NCBI GenBank assembly: GCA_005878835.1
Contig: VBMV01000068.1
Span: forward strand, 11,511-53,869
DNA: 42,359 nucleotides
Direction of reading: 5' to 3'
From: Gammaproteobacteria bacterium
Lineage (GTDB): Bacteria > Pseudomonadota > Gammaproteobacteria > Steroidobacterales > Steroidobacteraceae
The notes beneath the pieces were generated by a model. The model was not told the origin of the DNA and made no database searches. It saw only the letters and a program-made list of their open reading frames with translations. The translations under genes were made by a program, and so were the position numbers. Shown here one piece after another: positions 7,708 to 16,460 of the stretch (within the stretch, counting starts at the first letter, position 1; the number at the start of each line of letters is the position of its first letter).

Positions 7708-8319
7708 TCAACTCCGCGAGGACCCCTGCCCCGAGACGAGGCGCTCCTTCAGAAGCGTCCGGAAGCGGGGCCAGTCGAACACCTGCCAGGGGTCGGTCTT
7801 GCGTCCGGGCGCAATGTCGCTGTGGCCGGTGATGGCCGCGGAAGACAGCGAGGGATAGGCCGCGAGGAGTGTTGCGACGAGCGCGACGAGCGCGTCGTAC
7901 TGCGGCTCGGTGTACGGGGTGCCGTCGGCCCCTTCGAGCTCGATGCCGATCGAGAAATCATTGCACCCCGAGCGGCCCTGGTAGTCGGACTTGCCCGCGT
8001 GCCAGGCGCGCTCTCCGAACGGCACGTACTGCACGATCTGTCCGTCGCGCCGGATGAGCGCGTGGGCGGAGGCGACCAGGCCTTCGATCTCCTTGAAGTA
8101 CGGATGGACATCGGACGGCAGGGCATTGGTGAACAGGCGATCGATCCACGGTCCGCCAAATTCTCCCGGCGGCAGGCTGATGCCGTGCACCACGAGGAGC
8201 GTTGGCGGCGTCCCGGCCGGGCGCGCGTCGAAGTTGGGTGACAACACCTGGCGAGCGCCGGCCAGCAGTCCCGTGGCGGCGTCGATTCTCAGGGGCGCGG
8301 TTGCCGGCGCGCTTGGCAT
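7708..8319 (-). CDS. ampD: 1,6-anhydro-N-acetylmuramyl-L-alanine amidase
   Basis: AmpD cleaves the peptide from anhydro-muropeptides in the cytoplasm during murein recycling and thereby controls beta-lactamase induction in many Gram-negatives. The amidase_2 fold is clear: LVVHGISLPPGEFGG carries the first zinc His, and GHSDIAPGRKTDPW carries the second His and the Asp. The length is 203 residues from the ATG at 8319, a little longer than E. coli AmpD (183) because of an N-terminal extension. No signal peptide is visible, which fits a cytoplasmic recycling enzyme. It is divergent from bioA with a 66-bp gap. The frame stays open far upstream, but only as antisense to bioA. Confidence 0.95.
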   Translation of the reverse strand: MPSAPATAPLRIDAATGLLAGARQVLSPNFDARPAGTPPTLLVVHGISLPPGEFGGPWIDRLFTNALPSDVHPYFKEIEGLVASAHALIRRDGQIVQYVPFGERAWHAGKSDYQGRSGCNDFSIGIELEGADGTPYTEPQYDALVALVATLLAAYPSLSSAAITGHSDIAPGRKTDPWQVFDWPRFRTLLKERLVSGQGSSRS

Positions 8320-8385
8320 GGCTTCATATATCCTGCAGGCGGCCTCGCGGCTCCAGGCCGGCCTGATTCTGCCACAATCCGCCTC

Positions 8386-9741
8386 ATGAACTCCCCCAAC
8401 AGCGCCTACGTCGCGCGCGACCTCGCTCACGTGTGGCATCCGTGCACCCAGATGAAGGATCACGAGCAGCTGCCCCCGATCCCCATCCGCTGCGGGCGGG
8501 GCGCGTGGCTCGAGGACTACTCGGGCCAGCGTTATCTCGATGCCATCAGCTCCTGGTGGGTGAATCTGTTCGGTCACGCCAATGCGCGCATCAACGCCGC
8601 GGTGCGCGCGCAGCTGGAGCAGCTCGAGCAGGTGATCCTCGCCGGCTTCACCCACGAGCCGGTGATTGCGCTCTCGGAGGCGCTGAGCGCGATCGCGCCC
8701 GCCGGACTCACCCGCTGCTTCTACGCCGACAACGGCTCCTCGGCCGTCGAGGTGGCGGTGAAAATGAGCTTCCACTACTGGCGCAACGTGGGGCGCAGCG
8801 CGAAGCGCCGCTTCCTCACCCTGTCGAACAGCTATCACGGCGAGACGCTCGGGGCGCTCGCCGTGGGCAACGTCGATCTCTACAAGGAGATCTACCGCCC
8901 GCTGCTCATGGAGGTCATCACCGTGCCTTCGCCGGATTGCTACGCGCGCGAGCCCGGCGAGAGCTGGGCGCAGCACTCGCGCCGCAAGTTCGCGCACATG
9001 GAGGCCGCGCTCGCGCGGCACGCGCACGAGGCCTGCGCGGTGATCGTGGAGCCGCTGGTGCAGGCGGCAGGCGGCATGCGCATGTACGATCCGGTGTACC
9101 TCACGCTGCTGCGCGAGGCCTGCGATCGACACCAGGTGCATCTCATCGCCGATGAGATCGCGGTGGGCTTCGGGCGCACCGGCACCATGTTCGCCTGCGA
9201 GCAGGCCGGCATCCGCCCCGACTTCATGTGCCTGTCCAAGGGACTGACCGGCGGCTACCTGCCGCTGTCGGCCGTGATGACGACGGAGGCGGTGTACGAG
9301 GCGTTCTACGACGAGTACGTCAAGCTCAATGCCTTCCTGCACTCGCACAGCTTCACCGGCAATCCGCTGGCGTGCGCTGCGGCGCGCGCCAGTCTCGCCA
9401 TCTTCCGCGACGATCACGTGCTCGAGGGCAACCGGGCGCTCGCCGCGCACCTGGGCGAGCGCGCCCGCCCGCTCGCAGATCACCCGCACGTGGCGGAAGT
9501 GCGCCAGCGGGGCATGATCGTGGCGATCGAGCTCACCGCGAACAAGGTGAGCCGCGAGCCCTATCCCTGGCAGGAGCGTCGGGGACTTCGCATCTACCGG
9601 CACGCTCTGAGCCGCGGCGTGCTGCTGCGGCCCATCGACGACGTCGTGTACTTCATGCCGCCCTACGTGATCACGCCCGCGGAGATCGACCTGATGGTCG
9701 AGGTGGCGCGTGAGGGCATCGAGCGCGCGACATGCGAGTGA
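8386..9741 (+). CDS. bioA: Adenosylmethionine-8-amino-7-oxononanoate aminotransferase
   Basis: BioA makes 7,8-diaminopelargonate in biotin synthesis, using S-adenosylmethionine as amino donor and PLP as cofactor. Conserved elements are HVWHPCTQMKDHE at the start, SSWWVNLFGHANARIN, DNGSSAVEVAVKMSFHYW, IADEIAVGFGRTG and the PLP lysine K285 in CLSKGLTGGYLPL. The length of 451 residues is normal (E. coli 429). The 3' end overlaps rsmE by 10 bp, so the two are co-transcribed. The other biotin genes are not in this window. Confidence 0.97.
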   Translation: MNSPNSAYVARDLAHVWHPCTQMKDHEQLPPIPIRCGRGAWLEDYSGQRYLDAISSWWVNLFGHANARINAAVRAQLEQLEQVILAGFTHEPVIALSEALSAIAPAGLTRCFYADNGSSAVEVAVKMSFHYWRNVGRSAKRRFLTLSNSYHGETLGALAVGNVDLYKEIYRPLLMEVITVPSPDCYAREPGESWAQHSRRKFAHMEAALARHAHEACAVIVEPLVQAAGGMRMYDPVYLTLLREACDRHQVHLIADEIAVGFGRTGTMFACEQAGIRPDFMCLSKGLTGGYLPLSAVMTTEAVYEAFYDEYVKLNAFLHSHSFTGNPLACAAARASLAIFRDDHVLEGNRALAAHLGERARPLADHPHVAEVRQRGMIVAIELTANKVSREPYPWQERRGLRIYRHALSRGVLLRPIDDVVYFMPPYVITPAEIDLMVEVAREGIERATCE

Positions 9742-10463
9742 GCCGTGTGTATGTGGATGCGCCGCTCACCACCGGCAGCCGCGTCACTCTGCAAGGCGCT
9801 GCGGCGAGCCACGTCACGCGCGTGCTGCGCCTGCGGGTGGGCGAGGCGCTCACCGTGTTCAATGGCTCGGGCGGGGAGTACGCCGCCAGCATCGAGCATG
9901 CGCGGGGCGGCACGGTTGCGGTCGCGATCGGCGAGGCTCGCGCGATCGAGCGCGAGTCGCCCCTCACCCTCACCCTCGCGCAGGGCGTGTCACGTGGGGA
10001 GCGCATGGACCTGGTGGTGCAGAAGGCGACCGAGCTCGGGGCGTCCGGCCTGCTGCCGCTGCTCGCCGAGCGCAGCGTCGTGCGGCTCACGGCCCAGCAG
10101 GTCGAACGCCGACTCAATCACTGGCGTGCCATCGCGATCGCCGCCTGCGAGCAGAGCGGACGCAACCGGCTGCCTGCGATCGCAGCCCCCGTGCCGCTCA
10201 AGGACTTCCTGCGCGGCAACAGCGACGGCAGCATGCGCCTGCTCCTGTCCCCGGGGGCCACGGCCACGCTCGCGGACGTGCCGCGCCTGGTGACCGCGGT
10301 CACGGTGCTCATCGGCCCGGAGGGCGGGCTGGCGGAAGCGGAGCAGGAAGCCGCCGTCGCGGCAGGTTTCACGCCCGTGCGTCTGGGTCCGCGCGTGCTG
10401 CGTACCGAGACCGCGGCCATCGCCGCGCTCACCCTGTTGCAGCGGGAGTTCGGGGATCTCTAG
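9732..10463 (+). CDS. rsmE: 16S rRNA (uracil1498-N3)-methyltransferase
   Basis: This 243-residue SPOUT-class methyltransferase modifies U1498 of 16S rRNA. The C-terminal knot that binds S-adenosylmethionine is recognisable in TVLIGPEGGLAEAEQEAA and LGPRVLRTETAAIAAL. The N-terminal PUA-like part (HVTRVLRLRVGEALTVFNGSG) is typical. It overlaps the end of bioA by 10 bp. Its TAG stop lies in a CTAG that also supplies the stop of the convergent chpC, leaving no room for a terminator between them. Confidence 0.96.
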   Translation: MRVSRVYVDAPLTTGSRVTLQGAAASHVTRVLRLRVGEALTVFNGSGGEYAASIEHARGGTVAVAIGEARAIERESPLTLTLAQGVSRGERMDLVVQKATELGASGLLPLLAERSVVRLTAQQVERRLNHWRAIAIAACEQSGRNRLPAIAAPVPLKDFLRGNSDGSMRLLLSPGATATLADVPRLVTAVTVLIGPEGGLAEAEQEAAVAAGFTPVRLGPRVLRTETAAIAALTLLQREFGDL

Positions 10464-10933
10464 GCGCTGATGCTGGTCTCGTCCGCGATCATCTCTTCGA
10501 GGCGCTCGAGGTCCGGTACCAGCGGAGTCTCGTTGACCATGCGGATCTGACAGATGATCGGTGTGCGCTCGGGGAACACGCGCGAGTTGTCGGGGCGCAC
10601 GACGTCCGAGCTCACGCGCACCAGCTGCGGGAAGCCCTGGCTGATCAGCGCGAAGTTGCCGCCTTCGACCCGTGTGCCGAGCGCGTGCAGGATCACGATG
10701 CGCGTGCGGCCGCTGGCCGGCGGAATCATCTGGCCGCAGGCGCCTTCGAAGGACACCAGGGGCACCGCCTTGCCGTTCCAGGGCACGGTGCCGATGTACC
10801 ACGGCGGCGCCCCGGTCATCTCGCTGGGGGTCTGGAAGCCGATGACCTCCGCGACACAGGAGCGCGGAATGATCAGCCGCGCGTCGATGAGCGGCACCAG
10901 CAGGCTGTAGACTTCGGTGACGCGCTCGGCCAT
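10460..10933 (-). CDS. chpC: CheW-like coupling protein of the Pil-Chp system
   Basis: This 157-residue single CheW domain includes LIIPRSCVAEVIGFQTPSEM and PPWYIGTVPWNGKAVPLVSF, where the usual W-x-G-x-x-x-W pattern of CheW proteins is visible. CheW proteins dock receptors to the CheA kinase. In P. aeruginosa chpC follows chpA and chpB. Here it lies 15 bp after chpA, and chpB is missing. No strong ribosome-binding site is seen; a 14-bp palindrome spans the junction, so its translation may depend on ribosomes leaving chpA. It is a second coupling protein beside PilI. Confidence 0.85.
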   Translation of the reverse strand: MAERVTEVYSLLVPLIDARLIIPRSCVAEVIGFQTPSEMTGAPPWYIGTVPWNGKAVPLVSFEGACGQMIPPASGRTRIVILHALGTRVEGGNFALISQGFPQLVRVSSDVVRPDNSRVFPERTPIICQIRMVNETPLVPDLERLEEMIADETSISA

Positions 10934-10937
10934 CGGC

Positions 10938-10951
10938 TGACCCGCGGGTCA
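10938..10951. repeat. 14-bp perfect palindrome at the chpA-chpC junction
   Basis: TGACCCGCGGGTCA overlaps the chpA stop codon and ends 4 bp before the chpC ATG on the minus strand. As RNA it could fold into a short hairpin that covers the only G-rich stretch in front of chpC. A role in coupling or damping chpC translation is inference. Confidence 0.7.
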
Positions 10952-13900
10952 GTTCCCGGCGGCGCCGGCGTAAGCGCGACCCTGCGCCGCGGCGCGCCGC
11001 CGCTCCACCAGCGGCGCGATGGCATCCAGCAGCTGCGCCTCCTGGTAAGGCTTGCCCAGATAGTCATCGACGCCGAGCTCGATGGCGCGCGCGCGGTGTT
11101 TCTCACCCACTCGCGAGGTCACCATGATGATGGGCACGTCCTTGAGGCGCGGATCGTTGCGCACGTGCGCGGCGACTTCGTAGCCGTCCATGCGCGGCAT
11201 CTCGATGTCGAGCAGGATCACGTCCGGCACGTTGTCCTGCAGCAGCGCCACCGCGTCCATGCCGTCGCGCGCGGTCAGCACCCGCATGCCGTTGCGCTCC
11301 AGCAGCCGCTGGGTCACGCGGCGCACGGTGATGGAATCATCCACCACCATCGCAAACGTGCGCCGGTCGCCACGCTCCTTCGGCGGCACCGGCGCCTGGA
11401 CCCGCGCGCGCCACTCCGCGCGCACCAGCGCGCCGATGTCGAGAATGATGACGATGCGGCCGTCGCCGAGGATGGTGGCGCCGGATATGCCGCGGATGCC
11501 CGAGATCTGCGGACCCACGGATTTGACGACGATCTCGCGGCTGCCGACCAGCTCATCCGCCACCAGGCCCGTGGAGTGCTCGCCGGCGCGCACCAGCACC
11601 ACCGGAATGGTCACGTCCTGCCCCGGCAGCTCCGCGGGCGGCAATCCCACGAACGTCGCCAGGTACTGAAAGCGGTACTTCTGTCCGCCGTACTCGAAGA
11701 CGGCCGCATCGCGCCCCAGGTGCGCACTGACCACCGCCTTGGACAGGCGCAGCACCCCCTCCACCGTGGGCAGCGGCAGCGCGTAAAACTCCTCGTCGGT
11801 GCGCACCACCAGCGCGTGGCTGATCGCGAGCGTGAGGGGCAGGCGGATGGTGAACGTCGTGCCCTCGCCCGGCTTGGTCTCCATTTGCAGCGCGCCGCCC
11901 AGGCGCTTGATCTCGGTGGCCACGACGTCCATGCCGACCCCGCGCCCCGCCTGCTGGGTGATCGCGCCGGCGGTCGAGAAGCCCGGCTCGAGAATCAGCT
12001 GGATCGCATCCTCGTCACTCAGGCTCTGTCCCGCGCCGATGAGCCCCATGGCCTCGGCCTTCTGGCGGATCGCGCCGAGATTCATGCCGCCGCCGTCGTC
12101 GCTGAGGCGCACCATGACCTCGGCGCCTTCGCGATGCAGCTCGAGGAGAATGCGTCCGGTGTCGGGCTTGCCGCGGTGCACGCGCTCCTCGGGCATCTCG
12201 ATGCCGTGCACCACGGCGTTGCGCAGCATGTGCTCGAACGGCGGCAGCATGCGCTCGAGCACCTGCCGGTCGAGCTCGCCGGAGGCGCCCTCGACCACGA
12301 GCTCGGCGCGCTTGCCGGTCTCGGCGGCCGCCTGGCGCACGATGCGGGCCAGGCGCTGCACGTGACGCTGGAACGGCACCATGCGTGTGCGCATGAGCCC
12401 GTTCTGCAGCTCGGTGATGGTGCGCGCCTGCTGCTGCAGCACCGTCTGCGTGTCCTTGGCGAGGCTCTCGAGCAGCTGCTGGATGCTCGCCACGTCGTTG
12501 GCCGTCTCGGCCAGCGCCCGCGAGTACTGCTGGATGGAGGAATAGCGGTCGAGCTCGAGCGGATCGAACTCGCTGCGGTGCGCGCCTTCGTCCTCGTGCT
12601 TGTGCAGGATCTGCGCCTCGGTCTCGATCTCGAGACTGCGCAGCTGCTCCTTCAGGCGCGTCACCGTACGCGACAGCTCCCCGAGGTTGAAATCGAACGA
12701 GCCGAGCTGCTGCTCGAGGCGCGCGCGCGCAATGCTCGCCTCGCCCGAGATGTTCAGCATCTGGTCGAGCAGATCCGCGTCCACGCGCGCCATCTCCTGG
12801 CGCTCGCCCCCCGCCACGGGCTCGCGGCCGGGCGGCACCGGCTGCGGCGCGAGCAGGCCCTCCTCGGCGTGCAGCTCGGGTGCGCGCTCGCGCGTGAGCG
12901 CCGGCCCCAGCCCGGTATCGCTCACCGGTCCTGCATCCGCGATTTCCGCGGGCACGGGCTCGTACACCGAGTCCCCCTGCCCGGTCCGCTCCGCGTCGCG
13001 GCTCGACGCGAGCTCCGCGTTCAGCCTCACGAGCATCGTGGTGTCCGACCCGGTTGCAGGCGCCTCGGCCGGTGACAGCGCCGCCATCCGCGGCGCGGCG
13101 GCTGGCGGCGCCACTGCCGCAGGGGGCGGGGTCTCGGGAGGCGTCGGGATCGCGGCGGCGGTGGCCGCGGCGGAGCCCGACAGGCTCTGCAGGCGCGTGA
13201 TGATGGCGCGCGCAGCTGCCACGGGCCGGCCGTTCACGACCTGCTCGCGCATGCGCGCGAGCTCGTCCAGGCTCGCCTGGATCACATCGAACACCGCGAC
13301 GTCGGCTGCGACCGTGCCGTTGTCGACCGCCATGACGAGGGTCTCGAGCTCGTGGCTGAGGTCGCCCATGGGCGTGATGCCCGCCACGCGCGCTCCGCCC
13401 TTGAGGGTGTGCAGCGGGCGCTTCAGTCCCAGGCGAAAGTCCGCGCTGTCGGGCTGCGAGCGCCACTCCGACAGCGCCCGCTCGGAGGCGTCGATGAGCT
13501 CGGTCGCCTCGTCGGTGAAAATGGCCGCCACCTCGGGGTCGAACTCGACCGCCTCGTCGCGCGGCTGCGCCTCCTGGCCGGCCGCATGGGCCGCGCCGAG
13601 CGCCGCATGGATGCCGGTGTGCGCGCCGGCGGCGGCCATGCGCTCGTCCAGGCCCCGCTCGGCGCGCTCGATCCGCTCGAGCAGCTGCCAGTGATTGACG
13701 AAGTAACCGGTCGGCTCATCCAGGTGGGTCGCGACGGATTCCATCGCGGCCATGCAGTCCGTCAGCAGGGTGAGATCGTCGCTCCCGAGCCCCAGCCCGC
13801 TGCCGTAGGCGCGGCGCAGCCAGTGATCCAGCGGCTCGGCCAGTCGAATCCCGTGGCGGGCCTGAGCCATTTTCGAGCTGCCCGAGAGCGTGTGGCAGGC

Positions 13901-16438
13901 GCGATAGACGTCCTCGGGCAGGGTATGCGGCTCGGGAAGCTGCGACTCGCGCGCGAGGTAACCGCGCACCGTCGCCACATGTGCGGCGGTCTCGCGCGCA
14001 TAGATATCGCGCAGCGTGTCGTCCGGCACCGTCTCTCGTGCCGCCGTCATGGCGGGGGCGGGGTGTGCGGCCGGCGCGAGGCTGGGCGCGCGCGCGGGCG
14101 GGGACGGGCCCGCCGCGCCCGGGCCGGCGGGGGCGCCGAGCGCCGGTTGCGGCTCGAGCGCCTCCTCCTCGGCCTGCTCGGGGCTGCGGGCAGCGGCCGG
14201 GCGGCCCGCGGCGAGTGCATGGGCGCGCGCGGCGATGGCGCTGACGTCGGTGCGCAAGGGCTCGCGGGTCTGCAGCTGCGTGATCAGCTCGGGCAAGGCG
14301 CCGACCGCCGCTCGCAGGGCCTCGAGTATCGGCGGGGTACGGCTCAGGGTGTGGTCGAGCAGGCGGTTGAGCAGGTTCTCGATCGCCCATGCGAACTCGC
14401 TCAGCTCGCGTGCGCCGACCATGCGGCCGCTTCCCTTGAGCGTGTGGAACGAGCGGCGCACGGTGACCAGTGAATCGCGCTCGAGCGGATTGTGATCCCA
14501 GGCGGGGAAACAGTGCTGGATGCGGGTGAGCTCCTCCTGCGCCTCCTCGATGAAGAGCTTGAGCAGCTCGGGGTCGGCAGGCTCGGCGGGCGCGGCATGC
14601 CTGGCGGCGCCGGAGGGCGAGAGCGTCGGCGCCGCGGCGCCCACCGCCGCCAGGTCCGGGCGCGGCGTCTGCGCCGCCCCGAGGCTCGGAATCTGCACCG
14701 TGGGCGCATAGGCGCCGGCTTCGAACGGCGCCACCGTGGGGACCGACGGGGTCGGCTGCTGCTCGAGCGCCTGCACACACGCCTGGGCGTTGTCGAGCAT
14801 GTACCAGGGGTCCGAGCGTCCCGCCTGCACCGTCTCCATGTAGTACTCGACGCTCACGATCGCGTCCGCGAGCCGGTCCACGAAGCCCGGCGGCAGCACG
14901 TGAACGCCCGGTTGCATGACGCGCCGCAATTGCGCGGTGATCGCGTCGATGATCTCCACCGCGCGCGGCTTGCCGAGCAGCAGCAGGCCCGCCTTGATGC
15001 CGCGCATCAGGTCCTGCCAGCTGTCGAGGCCCGCCGCATCCAGCGTGCCACCGACGCTCTGGGTGACGGCTTCCTTGATACGCGCGAGATTGACGATGCA
15101 CTCGCGCAGCACCGCCGCCTGCACCTGCTGAAATTCGCCGTCCTCGGCGGGCCGCGGCAGCTGCGCGTCCCGCGGCAGGATCATGCCGACCAGCTGGCTG
15201 TCGAGCTTGTCCTCGACACCGATCAGGGTCGCGGCGATCTCGACCAGCGTGGCTTCATCGGCCTGGAGCGCGCCGGCGACGATCTTGTGCAGTCGCTCGG
15301 TCTCGCGTTGCACGTTGGCGCGCAGCTCGCCCAGGCCCAGGACCCCGAGGGTGTCGCCGATCTTGCGCAGCATTTCGACCTGCGAGCTGAGCTCCTGCGG
15401 CTGGCCGGCGCCGCGGCGCACGAAGATGTCGAGGACGTCCTTGACCTTGCCGAGATCCTCGCGGATGGCCGCGGCCACCGTCTGCATGAGCTTCACGCTC
15501 GGCGCCGACAGGTTCTCGCGCTCCTGCTCGATGCTCTCGTCGACCGGCAGCAGCTCCGCGAGACGGAACGAGGCGCGCACCGCGGTTACCCGGCTGCCTG
15601 CGGATTCGGAGCGTCCGATGTAATACAGCAGATTGTTGAGCAGCTCGACCGGCGGTGACTGCGCATAGCGCGCCTCGCCCTGCTCGTAGAGGCGGCGGAT
15701 CTCGCGATCGCCGAGCCCCAGCAGCCGCTTTATGGACTGCCCGCCCTCCAGGCCTTTCTCCTGCAGCGCTTCGATCACCGCGCCGATCACCCACCACAGC
15801 TGGAACACCGGCTGGCGGGTTGCGATCTGCTCGAGCTTGTGGGCCACCGCGCCGAGGATCGCCAGGTTCTGCTCCACGCGCTCGCCGCGGATCCAGCCGA
15901 TGAGGCCCACCTGGTAACGGGCACGCACGCGCCGCGCCCAGTGCTCGATGGTCAGCGGCGCCTCGCCCGGGGCGCTCGGCTGCGGTTGCGCCTGCTGGTC
16001 GGACTTGAGGTTCAGCAGCAGCAGCGTGCCCTCGGACAGCAGCGCGTTGCCGCGCACGGCGCGCAGGTCGTTCAGCAGCGGCAGCAGCACCAGCGCCAGA
16101 TCGCGCCCCCCCGCCAGCACCCGCTCCAGATAGCTCGGCAGCTGCACCATGGCGCGCATCAGCGCATCGAGGCTCTCGGCCTGGCTCTTGCGCTCACTGT
16201 GGGTCGCGAGCAGGTACTGCGCGACGTGCTCCATCTCCTCGGCGAGCAGCGCCGCGCCGTAGATCTCCAGCACCCGCAGCACACCCTGCACCTGGTGCAG
16301 GTCCTGTGCGCAGCGCTCGAGCAGTGTGACGTTGTCAGGCTGTTCGACGTAGGTCTCGAGGGCGCCGCGGGCCTCCGCCAGCGTCGCGTTCACTTCACGA
16401 CCCACGATATCGAATGTCTGGGAGGCGACTTCAGGCAT
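10949..16438 (-). CDS. chpA: ChpA/PilL hybrid histidine kinase of type IV pilus chemosensory system
   Basis: This 1829-residue CheA-type kinase should phosphorylate PilG and PilH in response to PilJ. In order, it has an N-terminal FimL/ChpA-like region with degenerate phosphotransfer folds (1-560), and three Hpt domains with intact histidines, H665 (HTLKGSGRMVG), H849 (HTLSGSSKM) and H1010 (HTLKGGARVAG). A Pro/Ala linker follows (1090-1210), then dimerisation helices (1216-1340), the ATPase domain (N-box HMLRNAVVHGIEMPEERV, G1 GRGVGMDVV, G2 GTTFTIRLPLTLAI), a CheW domain (1540-1680), and a receiver with D1744 and K1796. P. aeruginosa ChpA is larger and has more canonical Hpt/Spt/Tpt sites. 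It begins 22 bp after pilJ ends. Confidence 0.96.
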   Translation of the reverse strand: MPEVASQTFDIVGREVNATLAEARGALETYVEQPDNVTLLERCAQDLHQVQGVLRVLEIYGAALLAEEMEHVAQYLLATHSERKSQAESLDALMRAMVQLPSYLERVLAGGRDLALVLLPLLNDLRAVRGNALLSEGTLLLLNLKSDQQAQPQPSAPGEAPLTIEHWARRVRARYQVGLIGWIRGERVEQNLAILGAVAHKLEQIATRQPVFQLWWVIGAVIEALQEKGLEGGQSIKRLLGLGDREIRRLYEQGEARYAQSPPVELLNNLLYYIGRSESAGSRVTAVRASFRLAELLPVDESIEQERENLSAPSVKLMQTVAAAIREDLGKVKDVLDIFVRRGAGQPQELSSQVEMLRKIGDTLGVLGLGELRANVQRETERLHKIVAGALQADEATLVEIAATLIGVEDKLDSQLVGMILPRDAQLPRPAEDGEFQQVQAAVLRECIVNLARIKEAVTQSVGGTLDAAGLDSWQDLMRGIKAGLLLLGKPRAVEIIDAITAQLRRVMQPGVHVLPPGFVDRLADAIVSVEYYMETVQAGRSDPWYMLDNAQACVQALEQQPTPSVPTVAPFEAGAYAPTVQIPSLGAAQTPRPDLAAVGAAAPTLSPSGAARHAAPAEPADPELLKLFIEEAQEELTRIQHCFPAWDHNPLERDSLVTVRRSFHTLKGSGRMVGARELSEFAWAIENLLNRLLDHTLSRTPPILEALRAAVGALPELITQLQTREPLRTDVSAIAARAHALAAGRPAAARSPEQAEEEALEPQPALGAPAGPGAAGPSPPARAPSLAPAAHPAPAMTAARETVPDDTLRDIYARETAAHVATVRGYLARESQLPEPHTLPEDVYRACHTLSGSSKMAQARHGIRLAEPLDHWLRRAYGSGLGLGSDDLTLLTDCMAAMESVATHLDEPTGYFVNHWQLLERIERAERGLDERMAAAGAHTGIHAALGAAHAAGQEAQPRDEAVEFDPEVAAIFTDEATELIDASERALSEWRSQPDSADFRLGLKRPLHTLKGGARVAGITPMGDLSHELETLVMAVDNGTVAADVAVFDVIQASLDELARMREQVVNGRPVAAARAIITRLQSLSGSAAATAAAIPTPPETPPPAAVAPPAAAPRMAALSPAEAPATGSDTTMLVRLNAELASSRDAERTGQGDSVYEPVPAEIADAGPVSDTGLGPALTRERAPELHAEEGLLAPQPVPPGREPVAGGERQEMARVDADLLDQMLNISGEASIARARLEQQLGSFDFNLGELSRTVTRLKEQLRSLEIETEAQILHKHEDEGAHRSEFDPLELDRYSSIQQYSRALAETANDVASIQQLLESLAKDTQTVLQQQARTITELQNGLMRTRMVPFQRHVQRLARIVRQAAAETGKRAELVVEGASGELDRQVLERMLPPFEHMLRNAVVHGIEMPEERVHRGKPDTGRILLELHREGAEVMVRLSDDGGGMNLGAIRQKAEAMGLIGAGQSLSDEDAIQLILEPGFSTAGAITQQAGRGVGMDVVATEIKRLGGALQMETKPGEGTTFTIRLPLTLAISHALVVRTDEEFYALPLPTVEGVLRLSKAVVSAHLGRDAAVFEYGGQKYRFQYLATFVGLPPAELPGQDVTIPVVLVRAGEHSTGLVADELVGSREIVVKSVGPQISGIRGISGATILGDGRIVIILDIGALVRAEWRARVQAPVPPKERGDRRTFAMVVDDSITVRRVTQRLLERNGMRVLTARDGMDAVALLQDNVPDVILLDIEMPRMDGYEVAAHVRNDPRLKDVPIIMVTSRVGEKHRARAIELGVDDYLGKPYQEAQLLDAIAPLVERRRAAAQGRAYAGAAGN

Positions 16439-16460
16439 GCGGTGGCTTTCCCAACAGAGT

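Noticed and set aside
8320-9603. AmpD frame continuing more than 400 codons upstream
   Set aside because: The extra part is antisense to bioA and unlike any amidase; the AmpD core starts near 8319.
9710-13075. Very long open frame (over 1100 codons) on the plus strand
   Set aside because: It runs antisense through rsmE/chpC/chpA, is Arg/His/Gly-rich, and matches no family; long antisense frames are expected in DNA with this GC content.
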